Assembly (NCBI GenBank): GCA_030064845.1 | Contig: JASJEC010000017.1 | Coordinates: forward strand, 1 to 64,000 | Direction of reading: 5' to 3' | Origin: Kiloniellales bacterium | Lineage (GTDB): Bacteria; Pseudomonadota; Alphaproteobacteria; Kiloniellales; JAKSDN01 | DNA length: 64,000 nucleotides | In this document: positions 1 through 9,575 of the stretch, one piece after another | Layout: each line of letters starts with the position of its first letter | Position numbering within the stretch: the stretch's first letter is position 1 | The notes under the pieces: model-generated | Told to the model about the DNA's origin: nothing | Databases searched by the model: none | The model's input: only the letters and a program-made list of their open reading frames with translations | Program-made: the position numbers and the translations under genes

Positions 1-524
1 ACGACGACGCCGTCATGCCGTTCGACGACCTGAAAATCGAACAGGCCGTCCTTCTTCGCCTCGGCCTCGTAGGCGGAACGGCGGTCCGCCGCGACCTTGG
101 GGATCCACGCCAGGCTGCGGACACCGGGGTGGTCGGGCAGCAACTCCTGAGCGTAGTCGAAGAAGCTCCATCGGGTGACCTTCTCCTCGGCCCGGAACAT
201 TCTCTCGCCGCGGCGCACGACGTCGAGATTCGACTCGATCGAATCCGCCAGCGTCGTGAGCAGGCGGCTCGCGGCCACATCGAACTCCCGTTGCGCCTGC
301 GCCTTGAAGGAGCTCTGGATCGCCAGGAAGCTGCCTATGGAAAGCAAAACCCCGAAACAGAGCACGAAGACGACCAGCACCTGGTCCCGCACCGCCGCGT
401 GGCTCCGATAGCTCTTGAAGGCTTGATACAAGCCACTGAGCCAGAATGGCTTCTTGCCCCCGAGTAAAGCCCGCAGTAAGACCCCCAAGCGGTCTGCATA
501 CGGTTTGAGAAAATTTGCCATCAT
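1..524 (-). CDS. CHASE-domain signalling protein, N-terminal part (cut by window edge)
   Basis: The reading frame is open from an ATG at 524 (a second ATG follows at 521) to base 1, so about 174 residues are visible and the rest lies outside. A hydrophobic segment near residues 40-60 is followed by the start of an extracellular sensor domain with WSFFDYAQELLPDHPGV and SLAWIPKV. Both stretches closely match the CHASE region of the histidine kinase at 2289-4430. By family knowledge this is a periplasmic ligand-sensing domain, usually coupled to a kinase or cyclase output. The output domain cannot be seen here. It is probably a paralogue of the downstream kinase. The promoter should lie in the AT-rich stretch between 525 and 829. 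Confidence 0.8.
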   Translation of the reverse strand, partial: MMANFLKPYADRLGVLLRALLGGKKPFWLSGLYQAFKSYRSHAAVRDQVLVVFVLCFGVLLSIGSFLAIQSSFKAQAQREFDVAASRLLTTLADSIESNLDVVRRGERMFRAEEKVTRWSFFDYAQELLPDHPGVRSLAWIPKVAADRRSAYEAEAKKDGLFDFQVVERHDGVV

Positions 525-829
525 TTTAGCGAAAATTGTTTGTATTCTGTTCCTAAGCAATAATAGGGGCTTTTTATTAATATTTTTCTTAAGTACTTTC
601 ACGACCTACCGATAAAATGAAGTCTAATTCCTCAATTATATCGAAAAATATTTCGATTTCCCCAACGGGCCGATGAAAAACGCGTATTGATTGAATCGCG
701 AGGCAATCGGTCGCCGTCGACAGCAGTCAGGAAAGATCCAGCTTTCCCGCGTTGCGGACAGGCGCGAGAATCTGCCTCGCCAATCGTGCTGAGAATGGAC
801 TTGTGTCGCCCAGGGGTTGAAACGACCCG
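525..829. other. AT-rich intergenic region with a 7-bp inverted repeat
   Basis: No convincing gene is present in these 305 bases; the ORFs reading through have no recognisable protein and weak coding character. The part from 525 to about 660 is far richer in A and T than its surroundings. It is upstream of the minus-strand CHASE gene (start 524) and downstream of the minus-strand lipoprotein gene (stop at 830). A perfect inverted repeat, ATCGAAA and TTTCGAT around a four-base centre, sits at 640-657. It could be an operator or a weak hairpin. Confidence 0.5.
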
Positions 830-2092
830 CTAACGCACCACCGGGTCCAGCGAACCTTCCAAGCCGGGAATGACCCAGGTGCCCGAACCCGCCCGGCAGG
901 CGGTTCCCGGATAGTTCTTGCGGGATCCGGCCGTCGTCCAGGTCTGCATGAAGTTTCGGCAATTGCGGCCGTCACCCCGCTCGTAGGTCTTGAGAGCGGC
1001 GATGGTTACCTGGGTGTCGACGGCCGAACTGCGCCAGGGGAACTGCTTGCCGGGCTCACCCGACTCGAGGACGTGCTGGAGAGCCCAGTCCAGGCCCGCC
1101 TGGGCGGCCGGCGGCCACTCGTCGCGGGGCGGCTGGATCGCGACCAGCTCGACGTGACGGTCCTGCTCGTCCGCGTCGTAGATGTCGTTCACGCGGACGT
1201 AGTGGCCGACCGCCGGCGCATAGTACCAGACGCGCCTAAGGTCCGGCGAACCGTCGTCGCTCTGGCGGCTGCAGGCGATCTCCAGGGTGTCGAAGCGCCC
1301 AGCTACCACCGTGACCTCGGTTTCCTCGCCGATTTCGCAGCGCCACTCCTCGACGACCATAATGCGCTCGTCGGGTTCCTTCGCCTTGTTCACCAGGTGC
1401 CTGGCGGAAAAGCCAATGTTGGCGCCGGAACGCAGAGGCCAGAGGGCCGAGGGATTCAGTTCGAAGCTCCGCATGCCCCGGCCGAGCTCGTCGGACCAGG
1501 CAAGCGGGGGAAGGATGAAGTTCCGGTAGCTGCTGATCTCCTCGCCCCGGTTGGAGCGCCACAGAAGGAAGTCGCCGTCCGCCGACTCGATGGTGAACAC
1601 CCGGCCGTCCGAGTAGACGAACCGGGTCCCCGCCCGGTAGGCGGGTAACTGATCCTTGTCGGTCCCGGACCGGCTCCAGCGCCCCTCGCGCTGGGCGCGC
1701 AGACGCGCCAGCAGAGCCTCGCTGACACGGCCGTCGCGGGCGATCCCCGCTTCGCCCTGAAAGCGCATGATCGCGCGCCTGGTCTTCGGCCCCATCAGGC
1801 CGTCGATCGCGCCGGCCTTGTAGCCGAGGTCGACCAGGAGCGTCTGGGCCTTGGCGATGGCCGAGGGATCGTTGATGGCCGCCGTCGACAGGCGGCTATA
1901 GTCGAGAGGCCTTTCCGTGGTGGACGGTCGGGTCTTTTCCGGCTGGGCGGGCTTGGCGGGCGAGCCGGGCAGGCTGACCGGCAGCAAGGAGCAGGCGCCG
2001 AGCGCCAGGCAGGTGGCGCCGACAAGCAGTGCCCGGCGGCATGGGGCGGCCCATCGCCAAGCTTCATCCCGTTGCTGAAAATCGGTCGGCAT
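830..2092 (-). CDS. Lipoprotein with peptidoglycan-binding domain and surface-antigen-like C-terminus
   Basis: The 420-residue product starts with a hydrophobic segment ending in a lipobox (LALGAC, Cys about 34), so it should be a lipid-anchored envelope protein. A proline-rich linker is followed by a PG_binding_1-type domain at about residues 77-133 (LGYKAGAIDGLMGPKTRRAI and RFQGEAGI). The middle, about residues 150-330, is not recognised. The last 85 residues contain CRNFMQTWT and YPGTACRAGSGTWVI, which resemble the C-terminal repeat of 17-kDa/RlpA-associated surface antigens. A structural role in binding the cell wall is inferred; no enzymatic motif was seen. The gene lies between two CHASE-domain genes on the same strand. 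Confidence 0.75.
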   Translation of the reverse strand: MPTDFQQRDEAWRWAAPCRRALLVGATCLALGACSLLPVSLPGSPAKPAQPEKTRPSTTERPLDYSRLSTAAINDPSAIAKAQTLLVDLGYKAGAIDGLMGPKTRRAIMRFQGEAGIARDGRVSEALLARLRAQREGRWSRSGTDKDQLPAYRAGTRFVYSDGRVFTIESADGDFLLWRSNRGEEISSYRNFILPPLAWSDELGRGMRSFELNPSALWPLRSGANIGFSARHLVNKAKEPDERIMVVEEWRCEIGEETEVTVVAGRFDTLEIACSRQSDDGSPDLRRVWYYAPAVGHYVRVNDIYDADEQDRHVELVAIQPPRDEWPPAAQAGLDWALQHVLESGEPGKQFPWRSSAVDTQVTIAALKTYERGDGRNCRNFMQTWTTAGSRKNYPGTACRAGSGTWVIPGLEGSLDPVVR

Positions 2093-2288
2093 CGGTCGAT
2101 CGGCCTAAGTCGCTAAGCCAAAAACTTGAGGTTGAACACCGTGACGCAAGCTATCGTGGAACGCCTCTCGTTCCGGACACGGCGGCGTTGCTGGCCTATC
2201 AAACAAGTCTTAAGGATTGGTACCCGCCGCCCCGAGCGGGGCAAACACCTAGAGAACGGCTGTCGGCTGCTGGTCATGGCGGGCGTCC

Positions 2289-4430
2289 TCAGCGCCGCCG
2301 ACCGCGCCGCGCGTGCAGGCGCGGCACATTGGGGCCGAGATCCTCGTCCTCGTCATCAGCCACGATGCTCAGAGGCGGCATCTCGACCACGCGGTCACTC
2401 GGAAAGATCAGCGTGATCCTCGTGCCCTGCCCCAAAGAGCTGTCGATCTCCAGCACGCCGTCGTGCAGCCGCATGAGCCGCTGGGAAAGGGGCAGACCCA
2501 GGCCGGTGCCCTCGTAGCGGCGGGACAGCGAGCTGTCGACCTGGTTGAAGGGTTGCAGGGCCGCCTTGATGTCGTGTTCGGCAATGCCGATCCCGGTATC
2601 CGACACCGTGATCAGAAACCGCCCGGTGTCGTCGAGCTGGGTGCCGACCGAAATCCTTCCGCCCTTGGGCGTGAACTTTATCGCGTTCGAAAGCAGGTTC
2701 ATCAGGATCTGGCGCAAGGCCCGCTCGTCGGCGCGCAGCCGGTGGCGCGGCGTGTCGAAGCTACGCCGGAACGAGAGCGCGCCGTCCTCGATCTTCGGCT
2801 TCAACAGCGGATAGACGCTGCCGAGGATCGCCGAGAGGTCGACGACCTCGTCCTGCAGCTCAAAGCGTTTACCTTCGATCTTGGAAAGATCGAGGATATC
2901 GTTGATCAGGGTCAGAAGGTGGGTGCCGCTGAGGCGGATATCCTCGGCGTAGTCCCGGTACTGGGAGTGGCCCACCGGCCCCAGGGATTCCCGGCCGATG
3001 ATCTCAGAGAAGCCGATGACGGCATTGAGCGGCGTCCTCAGCTCGTGGCTCATCATCGCCAGGAATTCGGCCTTGGTGCGGGTCGCCGCTTCGGCCTGGT
3101 CCTTGGCGGCGCGGAGTTCCTCCTCGATCCGGACCCGCTCGTCGATCTCTTCCTTCAGGAAAGCGTTCGCCAGCGAGAGCTCTGCCGTGCGCGCCGTGAC
3201 TGATTGCTCGATTTCCTTGGTGCGTGTCTGGGCGCTGACCAGGTGCTGCAGAAGCAAGGAGGTCAACAGGAGGCTGATGGCCCAGAAGCCCCAGGCCGCC
3301 ATCCCGACGTTGTAGGTGAAGGGGCTCGAGACGGCCTTGACCACGATGAGCCAATCCCAGCCCGCCAGGCCGTAGGTGGCTGCGGTATAGAGGCCGCGCA
3401 GAACCTCGGTTTCCGGCAGCGGAATAGGCGCGGCGTCACGCAGCGGAGACGGATGATAATACAGCGTCCGCGCCCCTTTGGTGTCGTCGGTATCGAAGAG
3501 GTAGACGTCGAAACCCGATAGGTTGACGAGATCCGGCCAGGCGTCGCCGACGATGGCCCCGATATCGAAGATGCCGCGAACGAAACCGAGCAGGTTGTCG
3601 CGCCGACCCTGAACCGTATCCGGCACCTTGTTGTCACGATAGATCGGCAAGACCACCGCGAAGGAAGGCTGTTTCGCGCTATGACGAGTCGCGACGGCGC
3701 TGCCGACGTCACGCGCCAAATGCAGCACCTCGACCACGGTCGCGTCGGCTGCGAGGTCCAACCCCAGCCGGTCTTCGTTACCGTTGAACGGCTCGACGAA
3801 ATAGATCGGATAGTGATGCGGCCGGCGCTGGGCGGTGACCGAGAGACCCGCCCGGTCCCGTTCGGTGAAGAGAAAGCCGAAGAGGCCGTCATCGCGCGCC
3901 ATGCGCTCGAAGGGCACGCGCTCCTGTTCGGTGATCCGCGGGATCCACTCGAGCGAGCGGGTTCCCGGATAGCGCGGCAAGTTTTCGCGCGTGTACTCGA
4001 AGAACTCCCAGCGGCCGACGTCGTTGGACGCGGTCATGAAGGCGCGCACGGCATTGAGCGAGCCGAGATACCCATCCAGCGCGCGGGTCAGGACCGCCGT
4101 AAACTGCCGCGCCGGTCCCTCGAATTCGCGCTGCGCCTTGCCTTGGAAGTGATGGCCGACCGCGAAGAACCCCGCGGTGGCGAAGACCACGCCGACGACG
4201 AAGACCAGCATGACGAGATAGCGGTCACGGCTCGGCATGCTCTCTCGGTCGAGACGCAGGCGGCGCCAGAGAGCCGCCAGGGACCGGCGCCCGAGATGCC
4301 GGTAGAGGCGCCACAAGTTCACGGAACCCGATCCGCCGGCCGGCAAAGCCTCACCGACCGCCTTCGACTCGGGTTCGTTCGTAAGGGCCACGTCCCGGCC
4401 TCGCTTTCCTGACCAGGTCACCATCATCAC
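2289..4430 (-). CDS. CHASE-domain sensor histidine kinase
   Basis: The 713-residue protein has a transmembrane helix at about 71-92, a periplasmic CHASE-type sensor domain at about 100-330 (FFEYTRENLPRYPGTRSLEW), a second membrane helix at about 375-397 and a short coiled coil. A HisKA domain follows with the phospho-acceptor His 462 in SHELRTPLN. The HATPase domain has an N box (NLLSNAIKF), a G1 box (DTGIGI) and a G2 box (GTGLGLPLS). It should autophosphorylate in response to an extracellular small molecule. No response regulator is adjacent, so the partner is unknown. The acidic, Arg-rich C-terminal tail is unusual. The N-terminal half is strongly similar to the partial gene at 1-524. Confidence 0.92.
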   Translation of the reverse strand: MMMVTWSGKRGRDVALTNEPESKAVGEALPAGGSGSVNLWRLYRHLGRRSLAALWRRLRLDRESMPSRDRYLVMLVFVVGVVFATAGFFAVGHHFQGKAQREFEGPARQFTAVLTRALDGYLGSLNAVRAFMTASNDVGRWEFFEYTRENLPRYPGTRSLEWIPRITEQERVPFERMARDDGLFGFLFTERDRAGLSVTAQRRPHHYPIYFVEPFNGNEDRLGLDLAADATVVEVLHLARDVGSAVATRHSAKQPSFAVVLPIYRDNKVPDTVQGRRDNLLGFVRGIFDIGAIVGDAWPDLVNLSGFDVYLFDTDDTKGARTLYYHPSPLRDAAPIPLPETEVLRGLYTAATYGLAGWDWLIVVKAVSSPFTYNVGMAAWGFWAISLLLTSLLLQHLVSAQTRTKEIEQSVTARTAELSLANAFLKEEIDERVRIEEELRAAKDQAEAATRTKAEFLAMMSHELRTPLNAVIGFSEIIGRESLGPVGHSQYRDYAEDIRLSGTHLLTLINDILDLSKIEGKRFELQDEVVDLSAILGSVYPLLKPKIEDGALSFRRSFDTPRHRLRADERALRQILMNLLSNAIKFTPKGGRISVGTQLDDTGRFLITVSDTGIGIAEHDIKAALQPFNQVDSSLSRRYEGTGLGLPLSQRLMRLHDGVLEIDSSLGQGTRITLIFPSDRVVEMPPLSIVADDEDEDLGPNVPRLHARRGRRR

Positions 4431-4838
4431 GAGACCCCTCGTCCGGGGATCCCAACCCTCGTTTCTACAAGCCTGCGCTTAATATTATCTTGCAGGTTAC
4501 TATTTGAGGCTGCATTGACGGGAGCACCGGTAGCGGCTTGGGCGACCACGGACAGGAACGGAGAAGCCGATGACGAGCGCAACAGTCCAGCGGACTGTTG
4601 GCCGACCTCGGGTCCATCGTTCGGCGCCTCTCGCGCGCATTGGAATTGGGTGAGCACAGCTACTCTCTGGCTTCTTTTCCCGTTTATTGTGGGGTTTTCT
4701 AACAGAAGCCACTTGATAGTAAAAGAAAATTTACCGTTGTTTCACAAATTACCGCCGGCAATTGTTTTTTGTCAACAGTTACTTAATTTAATACTCAATT
4801 TTGAACAAATTTTACTTTATTTTGCTTTATGCCCCACC
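4431..4838. other. Intergenic region upstream of the CHASE kinase
   Basis: These 408 bases separate the stop of the minus-strand SDR gene from the start of the minus-strand CHASE kinase. The right half (about 4675-4830) is very AT-rich, with runs of T and A. No ORF here has a recognisable product or good codon use. The kinase promoter is probably in this region, but no convincing -35/-10 pair stands out. Confidence 0.45.
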
Positions 4839-5552
4839 CTAGAGGCTGTCCTCGAAGCGGCAGCTGACCAGGAGTTCCGCCACCGACGCCGTGTTCGGCA
4901 GGGCGATGACGGTCGCCGCCAGTTCGGCCAGATCGGCGGGCTGGATCATCGCCTCGGCCGGCGGGTCCGCGACGTCGCTGACCATGTCGGTGGCGACGTA
5001 GCCCGGGCAGAGCGCCGTCACGCGCACCCCGTCCTCCCAACCGGCCCGCCGGGTTGCGTGGCTGAGCGCGACCACCGCGAACTTGCTCAGCGGATAGGCG
5101 GCGTTGTCCCCGGCGACCCGCTTGCCCGACAGGGAGGCGAGGTTGACGATCCGTCCGCTGCCCACGGCCCGGAGATGGGGCAGCGCCAAGCGGGTCAGGG
5201 CCAGGGGACCCATGACGTTCACCGCCCAGAGTTCGTCGTAGCGCTGCTCCGCGTCGTCTTCGATGCCGGCCGACAGAAGTATGCCGGCGGCATTGACCAG
5301 GCCGTCGATCCGGCCGAAGCGCGCCGCCGTGGCCTCGACCCATGCGGCAGCAGCGGCGCGGTCCCGCGCCTCGTAGCGGTGCCGGGCAACGCGCGCCCGG
5401 TCGAAGTCGGCCGTCGCCTCTTCCAGTGCCTCAAGGCTGCGCGCCCCGAGCGACAGGCTGTAGCCCTTCCCGTGCAGCGCGCGGGCAATAGCCTGCCCGA
5501 TGCCCCGATTGGCTCCCGAAACCATGATCACGCGCCCCTGTGGTGACAACAT
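4839..5552 (-). CDS. Short-chain dehydrogenase/reductase (SDR)
   Basis: The 237-residue protein is a classical SDR. The cofactor motif GANRGIG is at about residues 13-19, NAAG at about 88-91, the catalytic Ser lies in NLASLSGK and the active-site YPLSK supplies Tyr and Lys. An Arg after the second strand (GARSLEAL) favours NADP(H). Family members reduce or oxidise a hydroxyl/keto group on small molecules in the cytoplasm; the substrate cannot be predicted. It is transcribed divergently from the glutamine-synthetase-like gene at 5723, across a 170-base gap. Confidence 0.9.
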   Translation of the reverse strand: MLSPQGRVIMVSGANRGIGQAIARALHGKGYSLSLGARSLEALEEATADFDRARVARHRYEARDRAAAAAWVEATAARFGRIDGLVNAAGILLSAGIEDDAEQRYDELWAVNVMGPLALTRLALPHLRAVGSGRIVNLASLSGKRVAGDNAAYPLSKFAVVALSHATRRAGWEDGVRVTALCPGYVATDMVSDVADPPAEAMIQPADLAELAATVIALPNTASVAELLVSCRFEDSL

Positions 5553-5722
5553 CCCGATTTCCTCCTCTTCCCGCGGTCCTCGGCCGCTGATCGGCCTGGC
5601 CGGTCGCTTGCGCCGCTCCGCATATTTGGCGTTTCGGGAACCGGCGCCGCAACGCTAGATTTGACCGCGGCGGCGGCCCGGCGTCGGCGCCCGGGGCTCA
5701 CGTTGCCGAGGGAGGGGAAGAC

Positions 5723-7054
5723 ATGGCCGCATCGGATCCCATCGCCGCGATGATCGAAGAGCTGAGAGCGAGGCACGTCCGCTACCTGCGCTTCGAGCTG
5801 CCGGACCTACACGGCACGAGCCGCACCAAGGTCGTACCGATCGACCAGGTCGAGCGCTACGCGCGCAGAGGTCTGAACCTCTACGGCGGCGTCGTCGGCT
5901 TGGACAGCGCCTCCGGCGTGATCGGCGGCAGCGGACTGCACGAGGAGATCAGCTACCGCGACCAGCAGCTGGTGCCCGACCCCTCCACGGTCAGGCTCGT
6001 GCCCTGGCTCGAGGGGACGGCCAAGGTGATCTGCGACGCCCGCTGGGCGCCGGAAGAGCCGATCCCGGCCACGCCGCGCAGCGTGCTCAAGAAGGTTCTC
6101 GACCACGCGGCCGAGCTCGGCTTCCACGTCATGATGGGCCACGAGTTCGAGTTCTACCTGCTGAACGCGGAGACCCGGGAACCGCTGTTCGGCGGTGTCC
6201 ATATCTTCAACACCGTGAGGAACCAGTACGTTCCCTTCCTCGACACGCTGCTCGATCACTTGCAGGGCATCGGCATCGACGTGATTACCCACAACTGCGA
6301 GTACGCGCCGTCCCAGTACGAGATCAATTTCGGGCCGGCGATCGGATTGGCCGGCGCCGACAAGGCCTTCACCTTCAAGAACGCCATCAAGGAGCTGGCC
6401 CACCGGGCCGGCTACCTCGCGACCTTCATGTCGAAGCCGGCCACGGACATGGCCGGCTGCGGCTGCCACGTCCACATGAGCCTGCTCGACCGGGAGACCG
6501 GCAGGAGCGCCTTTGCGGACGACGGCAACCGGAGCGCCATCGCCGAACGCATGGGGCATTTCACCGAGGGAATTCTGGCCCACGCCGGCGCGCTGATGCC
6601 CCTGATCGGGCCGACGCCGAACTGCTATCGGCGGCTCAAGCCCCATACCTTCGCCCCCTCCAATGTCTCCTGGGGGGTCGAAGACCGCACCGCCATGGTC
6701 CGGCTCAAGGACGTCGGCGACGACAACGCCCATGTCGAAATGCGCGCCGCCTCCGGCCTCAGCAATCCTTACCTGACGGCCGCCGGCGTGCTCGCCGCCG
6801 GCCTGCTGGGACTTAAGGAAGGCCGGGCCCTGCGACCGCCGGTCGACGGCCCCGCCGAAGAGAACCAGGGCCTCGAGAAGCTGCCGTCAGATCTGGACCG
6901 CGCGCTCGCCGGTCTGGAGGCGGACGCGGAGATGCGCGCGCTGCTCGGGGAGGATTTCGTCAAGGTCTTCACCACGGTCAAGCGAGCCGAGCTCGCCCGT
7001 TTCCAAAGTCACGTCACGGACTGGGAGCGCAGCGAGTACATGGAGGTCTATTGA
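5723..7054 (+). CDS. Glutamine synthetase family gamma-glutamyl ligase (type III/GlnT or PuuA-like)
   Basis: The 443-residue product has the full-length type I glutamine synthetase fold. Metal-binding Glu residues occur in GHEFEFYLL and CEYAPSQYEINFGP, the ATP/metal-binding His in GCGCHVHMSL, and the conserved Arg/Glu in HVEMRAASGLSNPYL. The substrate loop PTPNCYRRLKP is close to the family consensus. These proteins ligate ammonia, a polyamine or a methylamine to glutamate using ATP. Length and sequence resemble the GlnT/gamma-glutamylpolyamine branch more than housekeeping GlnA, so a catabolic or assimilation role is inferred. A strong Shine-Dalgarno (GAGGGAGGGG) precedes the ATG. The neighbours (SDR, sugar kinase, TIM barrel, dioxygenase) suggest a degradative locus. 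Confidence 0.85.
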   Translation: MAASDPIAAMIEELRARHVRYLRFELPDLHGTSRTKVVPIDQVERYARRGLNLYGGVVGLDSASGVIGGSGLHEEISYRDQQLVPDPSTVRLVPWLEGTAKVICDARWAPEEPIPATPRSVLKKVLDHAAELGFHVMMGHEFEFYLLNAETREPLFGGVHIFNTVRNQYVPFLDTLLDHLQGIGIDVITHNCEYAPSQYEINFGPAIGLAGADKAFTFKNAIKELAHRAGYLATFMSKPATDMAGCGCHVHMSLLDRETGRSAFADDGNRSAIAERMGHFTEGILAHAGALMPLIGPTPNCYRRLKPHTFAPSNVSWGVEDRTAMVRLKDVGDDNAHVEMRAASGLSNPYLTAAGVLAAGLLGLKEGRALRPPVDGPAEENQGLEKLPSDLDRALAGLEADAEMRALLGEDFVKVFTTVKRAELARFQSHVTDWERSEYMEVY

Positions 7055-7098
7055 GGCATCTGGCCGGGGCGGCGACTTCCGTCAAAACATGATCCGCT

Positions 7099-8613
7099 CT
7101 AGGCTTCGAACAGACCATGGAGCTGGTGATCCAGCGGCGCGAGCCCGGCCTGGGCCTCCTTGTAGACCGCGAAGAGCTTCGAATAGAGGTCGTGACGCTC
7201 CGCTTCGGGCCGGGCACGGTCGATGACCGGCGCGCAGAGCTCGGCAGCCTCCGACAGCGAGCCGAAGACCCCGGCGCCGACGCCGGCGATAAGCGCGGCG
7301 CCGTAGGAGGCGTCGCCCTGGGCCGGGCGGCAGATCTCCCGGCCCAAGACGTCGCTCATGATCTGGCGCCAGGTCGCGCTGCGGGCGCCGCCGCCGATGA
7401 TCCGCATCTCGTCGAAGCGCGCCTCGGGCGGCATGGCCTCGAGCATGTCACGGAAGGAAAAGGCGATGCCCTCGTAGAGGGCGCGGGCGAAGTGCGCCCG
7501 CCCGTGGCGCAGGGTGAGCCCGAGGAAATGGCTCCTGAGAAAGGGGTCCCAGTAGGGTGCGCGCTCGCCCTGAAGGTAGGGATGAAAGATCAGGCCTTCG
7601 GCGCCGGCGCCCACCGAGGCCGCGAGGGCGTCCATCTCGGCGTAGCCGTCGCCCGGGCCGCTGCCGGCCGGGAAAAGGAGATCGCGCAGCCAGCGATGGG
7701 AAGAGGCGCAGGAGTTGGTGCCGGTCGCCGTGAAGTAGAGCCCCTCGATCACGTGGGGATAGCAGGAGACCGGCGGATAGACGCTGGGCCCCTTGGTCAC
7801 GCCGAACAGGACCCCGGCAGTGGCCAGCTTGATCGCCCCCTGCCCTTCGCGGACCGCCCCGGCGCCGAAGAGCTCCACCGTCGTGTCGTTGCTGCCGGCG
7901 GCCACGGGCGTGCCCGCGACCAGACCGGTCTCGGCGGCGGCCGACTCGGTGACCCTCCCGACCAGGGTGTCCGGACGGACGATCGGCGGCAGGGTTTCGA
8001 TCGGCCAGTCGATCAGATCGCAGAGCTCCGCCGACCATTGGCCTCGGGCGGAGTCGGCCATCAGGGTTCCGACCGCGTCGCTGACGTCGGTGTGCCAGTC
8101 CCCGGTCACCCTGTGCCTGAGGTAGTCCTTGGCAAGGAAGAGCCGGGCGACACGGGCCGCCGATTCCGGTTCCCGGTGCTTGATCCAATGAAGCTGCGCT
8201 AGGGTCCAGGTCGGATTGACCCGATTGAATCCGATCGCGACGATCCGCTCGCCGGCGCGCCGATGCAGCGCCTCTGACTCGGCCGCGCTGCGCTGGTCGC
8301 TCCACAGAATCGCCGGACGAATCACGCGGCCCTCGCGGTCGGTCAGGACCTGGGTATGGGCCCCCGCGGAGAAACCGACCGCAGCGAGGCGGGCTGCCGG
8401 CACCCGGGCAATTTGAAGGGCTTCCGGCACGGCACGGCAGAGCGCAGCATACCAGTCAGCGGGGTCCTGCTCGGACCAGCCGGCTCGCGGGCTGGCGGTT
8501 TCGATCGCCTCGGCGGCCTCGCCGAGGACCTGGCCGCGTTCAGACACCACGGTCGCCTTTAGGCTTCCGGCGCCCAGATCAACGCCTAACAGGCACTCTT
8601 TCCGTCCGGCCAT
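7099..8613 (-). CDS. FGGY-family carbohydrate kinase (xylulokinase-like)
   Basis: The 504-residue protein has both FGGY domains. The N-terminal phosphate-binding motif is LGVDLGAGSLKAT, and the sugar-binding region includes LWSDQR with the catalytic-base Asp about residue 240 in GSNDTT. The C-terminal ATP-binding region contains IGGGARSATWRQIMSDVLG. By family it phosphorylates a ketose or polyol with ATP; it resembles xylulokinases but the exact sugar cannot be assigned. The stop is close to the 3' end of the convergent glutamine-synthetase-like gene. Upstream on the same strand is a HisA-like barrel (8659-9327), 45 bases away, so the two probably form an operon. Confidence 0.87.
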   Translation of the reverse strand: MAGRKECLLGVDLGAGSLKATVVSERGQVLGEAAEAIETASPRAGWSEQDPADWYAALCRAVPEALQIARVPAARLAAVGFSAGAHTQVLTDREGRVIRPAILWSDQRSAAESEALHRRAGERIVAIGFNRVNPTWTLAQLHWIKHREPESAARVARLFLAKDYLRHRVTGDWHTDVSDAVGTLMADSARGQWSAELCDLIDWPIETLPPIVRPDTLVGRVTESAAAETGLVAGTPVAAGSNDTTVELFGAGAVREGQGAIKLATAGVLFGVTKGPSVYPPVSCYPHVIEGLYFTATGTNSCASSHRWLRDLLFPAGSGPGDGYAEMDALAASVGAGAEGLIFHPYLQGERAPYWDPFLRSHFLGLTLRHGRAHFARALYEGIAFSFRDMLEAMPPEARFDEMRIIGGGARSATWRQIMSDVLGREICRPAQGDASYGAALIAGVGAGVFGSLSEAAELCAPVIDRARPEAERHDLYSKLFAVYKEAQAGLAPLDHQLHGLFEA

Positions 8614-8658
8614 CTTTCGTCCCGGTCCGCGGCCGCTCCATCTGGCGGGTGCGCAAGC

Positions 8659-9327
8659 TTAGGGGCAAGCGGCCAGAATGTCGCGCAGTTGGGAGGTGGT
8701 GGCCCCTTTCCGGGGTGAGAAGGCCCCGTCGAAGACCGCCGAGCCGATCGTGAAGGCGTCGGCGCCGGCCGCCGCCAAAGCTCTGATCCGGGCGGCGGAA
8801 TCGACGCTGCCCGCCACGATCAGCTTACCGTCCGTCGCGTCGCGCGCCGCGCGGACCAGGTCGAGCGGGTCGGCCTCGCTCGCCCGGTAAGCCAGCAGGT
8901 CGACACCGGCGCAGCCGAGCACCGAGAAACGCCGGCAGTCCTCGGCGACCTCGGCGGTGCCGCCGCCCAGCCTGGTCGGGTGCCCGGCGGGCCGCCCGGG
9001 AAAGGGAAAGTAAGCGATCGCCGAGCCGCCGAGCACGTCCAGCATCTGCTCGGCCTCGGTCCCGCCCAGAAGGCAATCGACGCCGATCGCACGCGCGGTC
9101 TTGGCCGAGCGCAGACTGTCCTGCGGCGCGGTGCTGACCACCTCCATGTAACTGGTCGCGCCCGATTGCTTGATCCGGCGGTTGAGCGCCGCCAGGGTCG
9201 CGGGCTCAACGCCGATGTCCTTGAAACCGATATGCTCTATGCCCAGAGGCTGGATCAGGTCGACGATCTCGAGACAGTCCTCCACCGTGCGGTCCTTGCG
9301 GGTCAGCATGAAAATGAAATCGACCAT
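8659..9327 (-). CDS. HisA/HisF-like TIM-barrel protein, function unknown
   Basis: The 222-residue protein has the repeating strand-helix pattern of a ribulose-phosphate-binding barrel. It includes a C-terminal phosphate-binding stretch, LIVAGSVDSAARI followed by GADAFTIGSAVFDG, which resembles the end of HisA, TrpC and related barrels. A phosphorylated sugar substrate is therefore likely, and the downstream FGGY kinase in the same transcript could make it. The reaction is not known, and it is not one of the standard histidine or tryptophan enzymes by sequence. An AGGGTGA Shine-Dalgarno lies just before the ATG. The dioxygenase gene is divergent upstream. Confidence 0.72.
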   Translation of the reverse strand: MVDFIFMLTRKDRTVEDCLEIVDLIQPLGIEHIGFKDIGVEPATLAALNRRIKQSGATSYMEVVSTAPQDSLRSAKTARAIGVDCLLGGTEAEQMLDVLGGSAIAYFPFPGRPAGHPTRLGGGTAEVAEDCRRFSVLGCAGVDLLAYRASEADPLDLVRAARDATDGKLIVAGSVDSAARIRALAAAGADAFTIGSAVFDGAFSPRKGATTSQLRDILAACP

Positions 9328-9575
9328 CTGTCACCCTTGTCCGGCGAAGTCCCGGCGCCAGGATGGTTCACAAGCATCGCCGCTGCAATCTCCCTTGGGC
9401 GCCGCGTCGCCGCCGCCGATCGCGCTCGGTGAGGCCGCGAGGGTCTTGCCCAGTGATGCCCCGGTCATCATCTCAGAGAAGCGGGCGGCGGCCGGAAGGT
9501 TTGGGTGTATCCTATGACGAGGGTTCGAACGGGGGCGTCCACGCGTCGGCAGGGGCGTTCCCGGGACGAGGCAGG

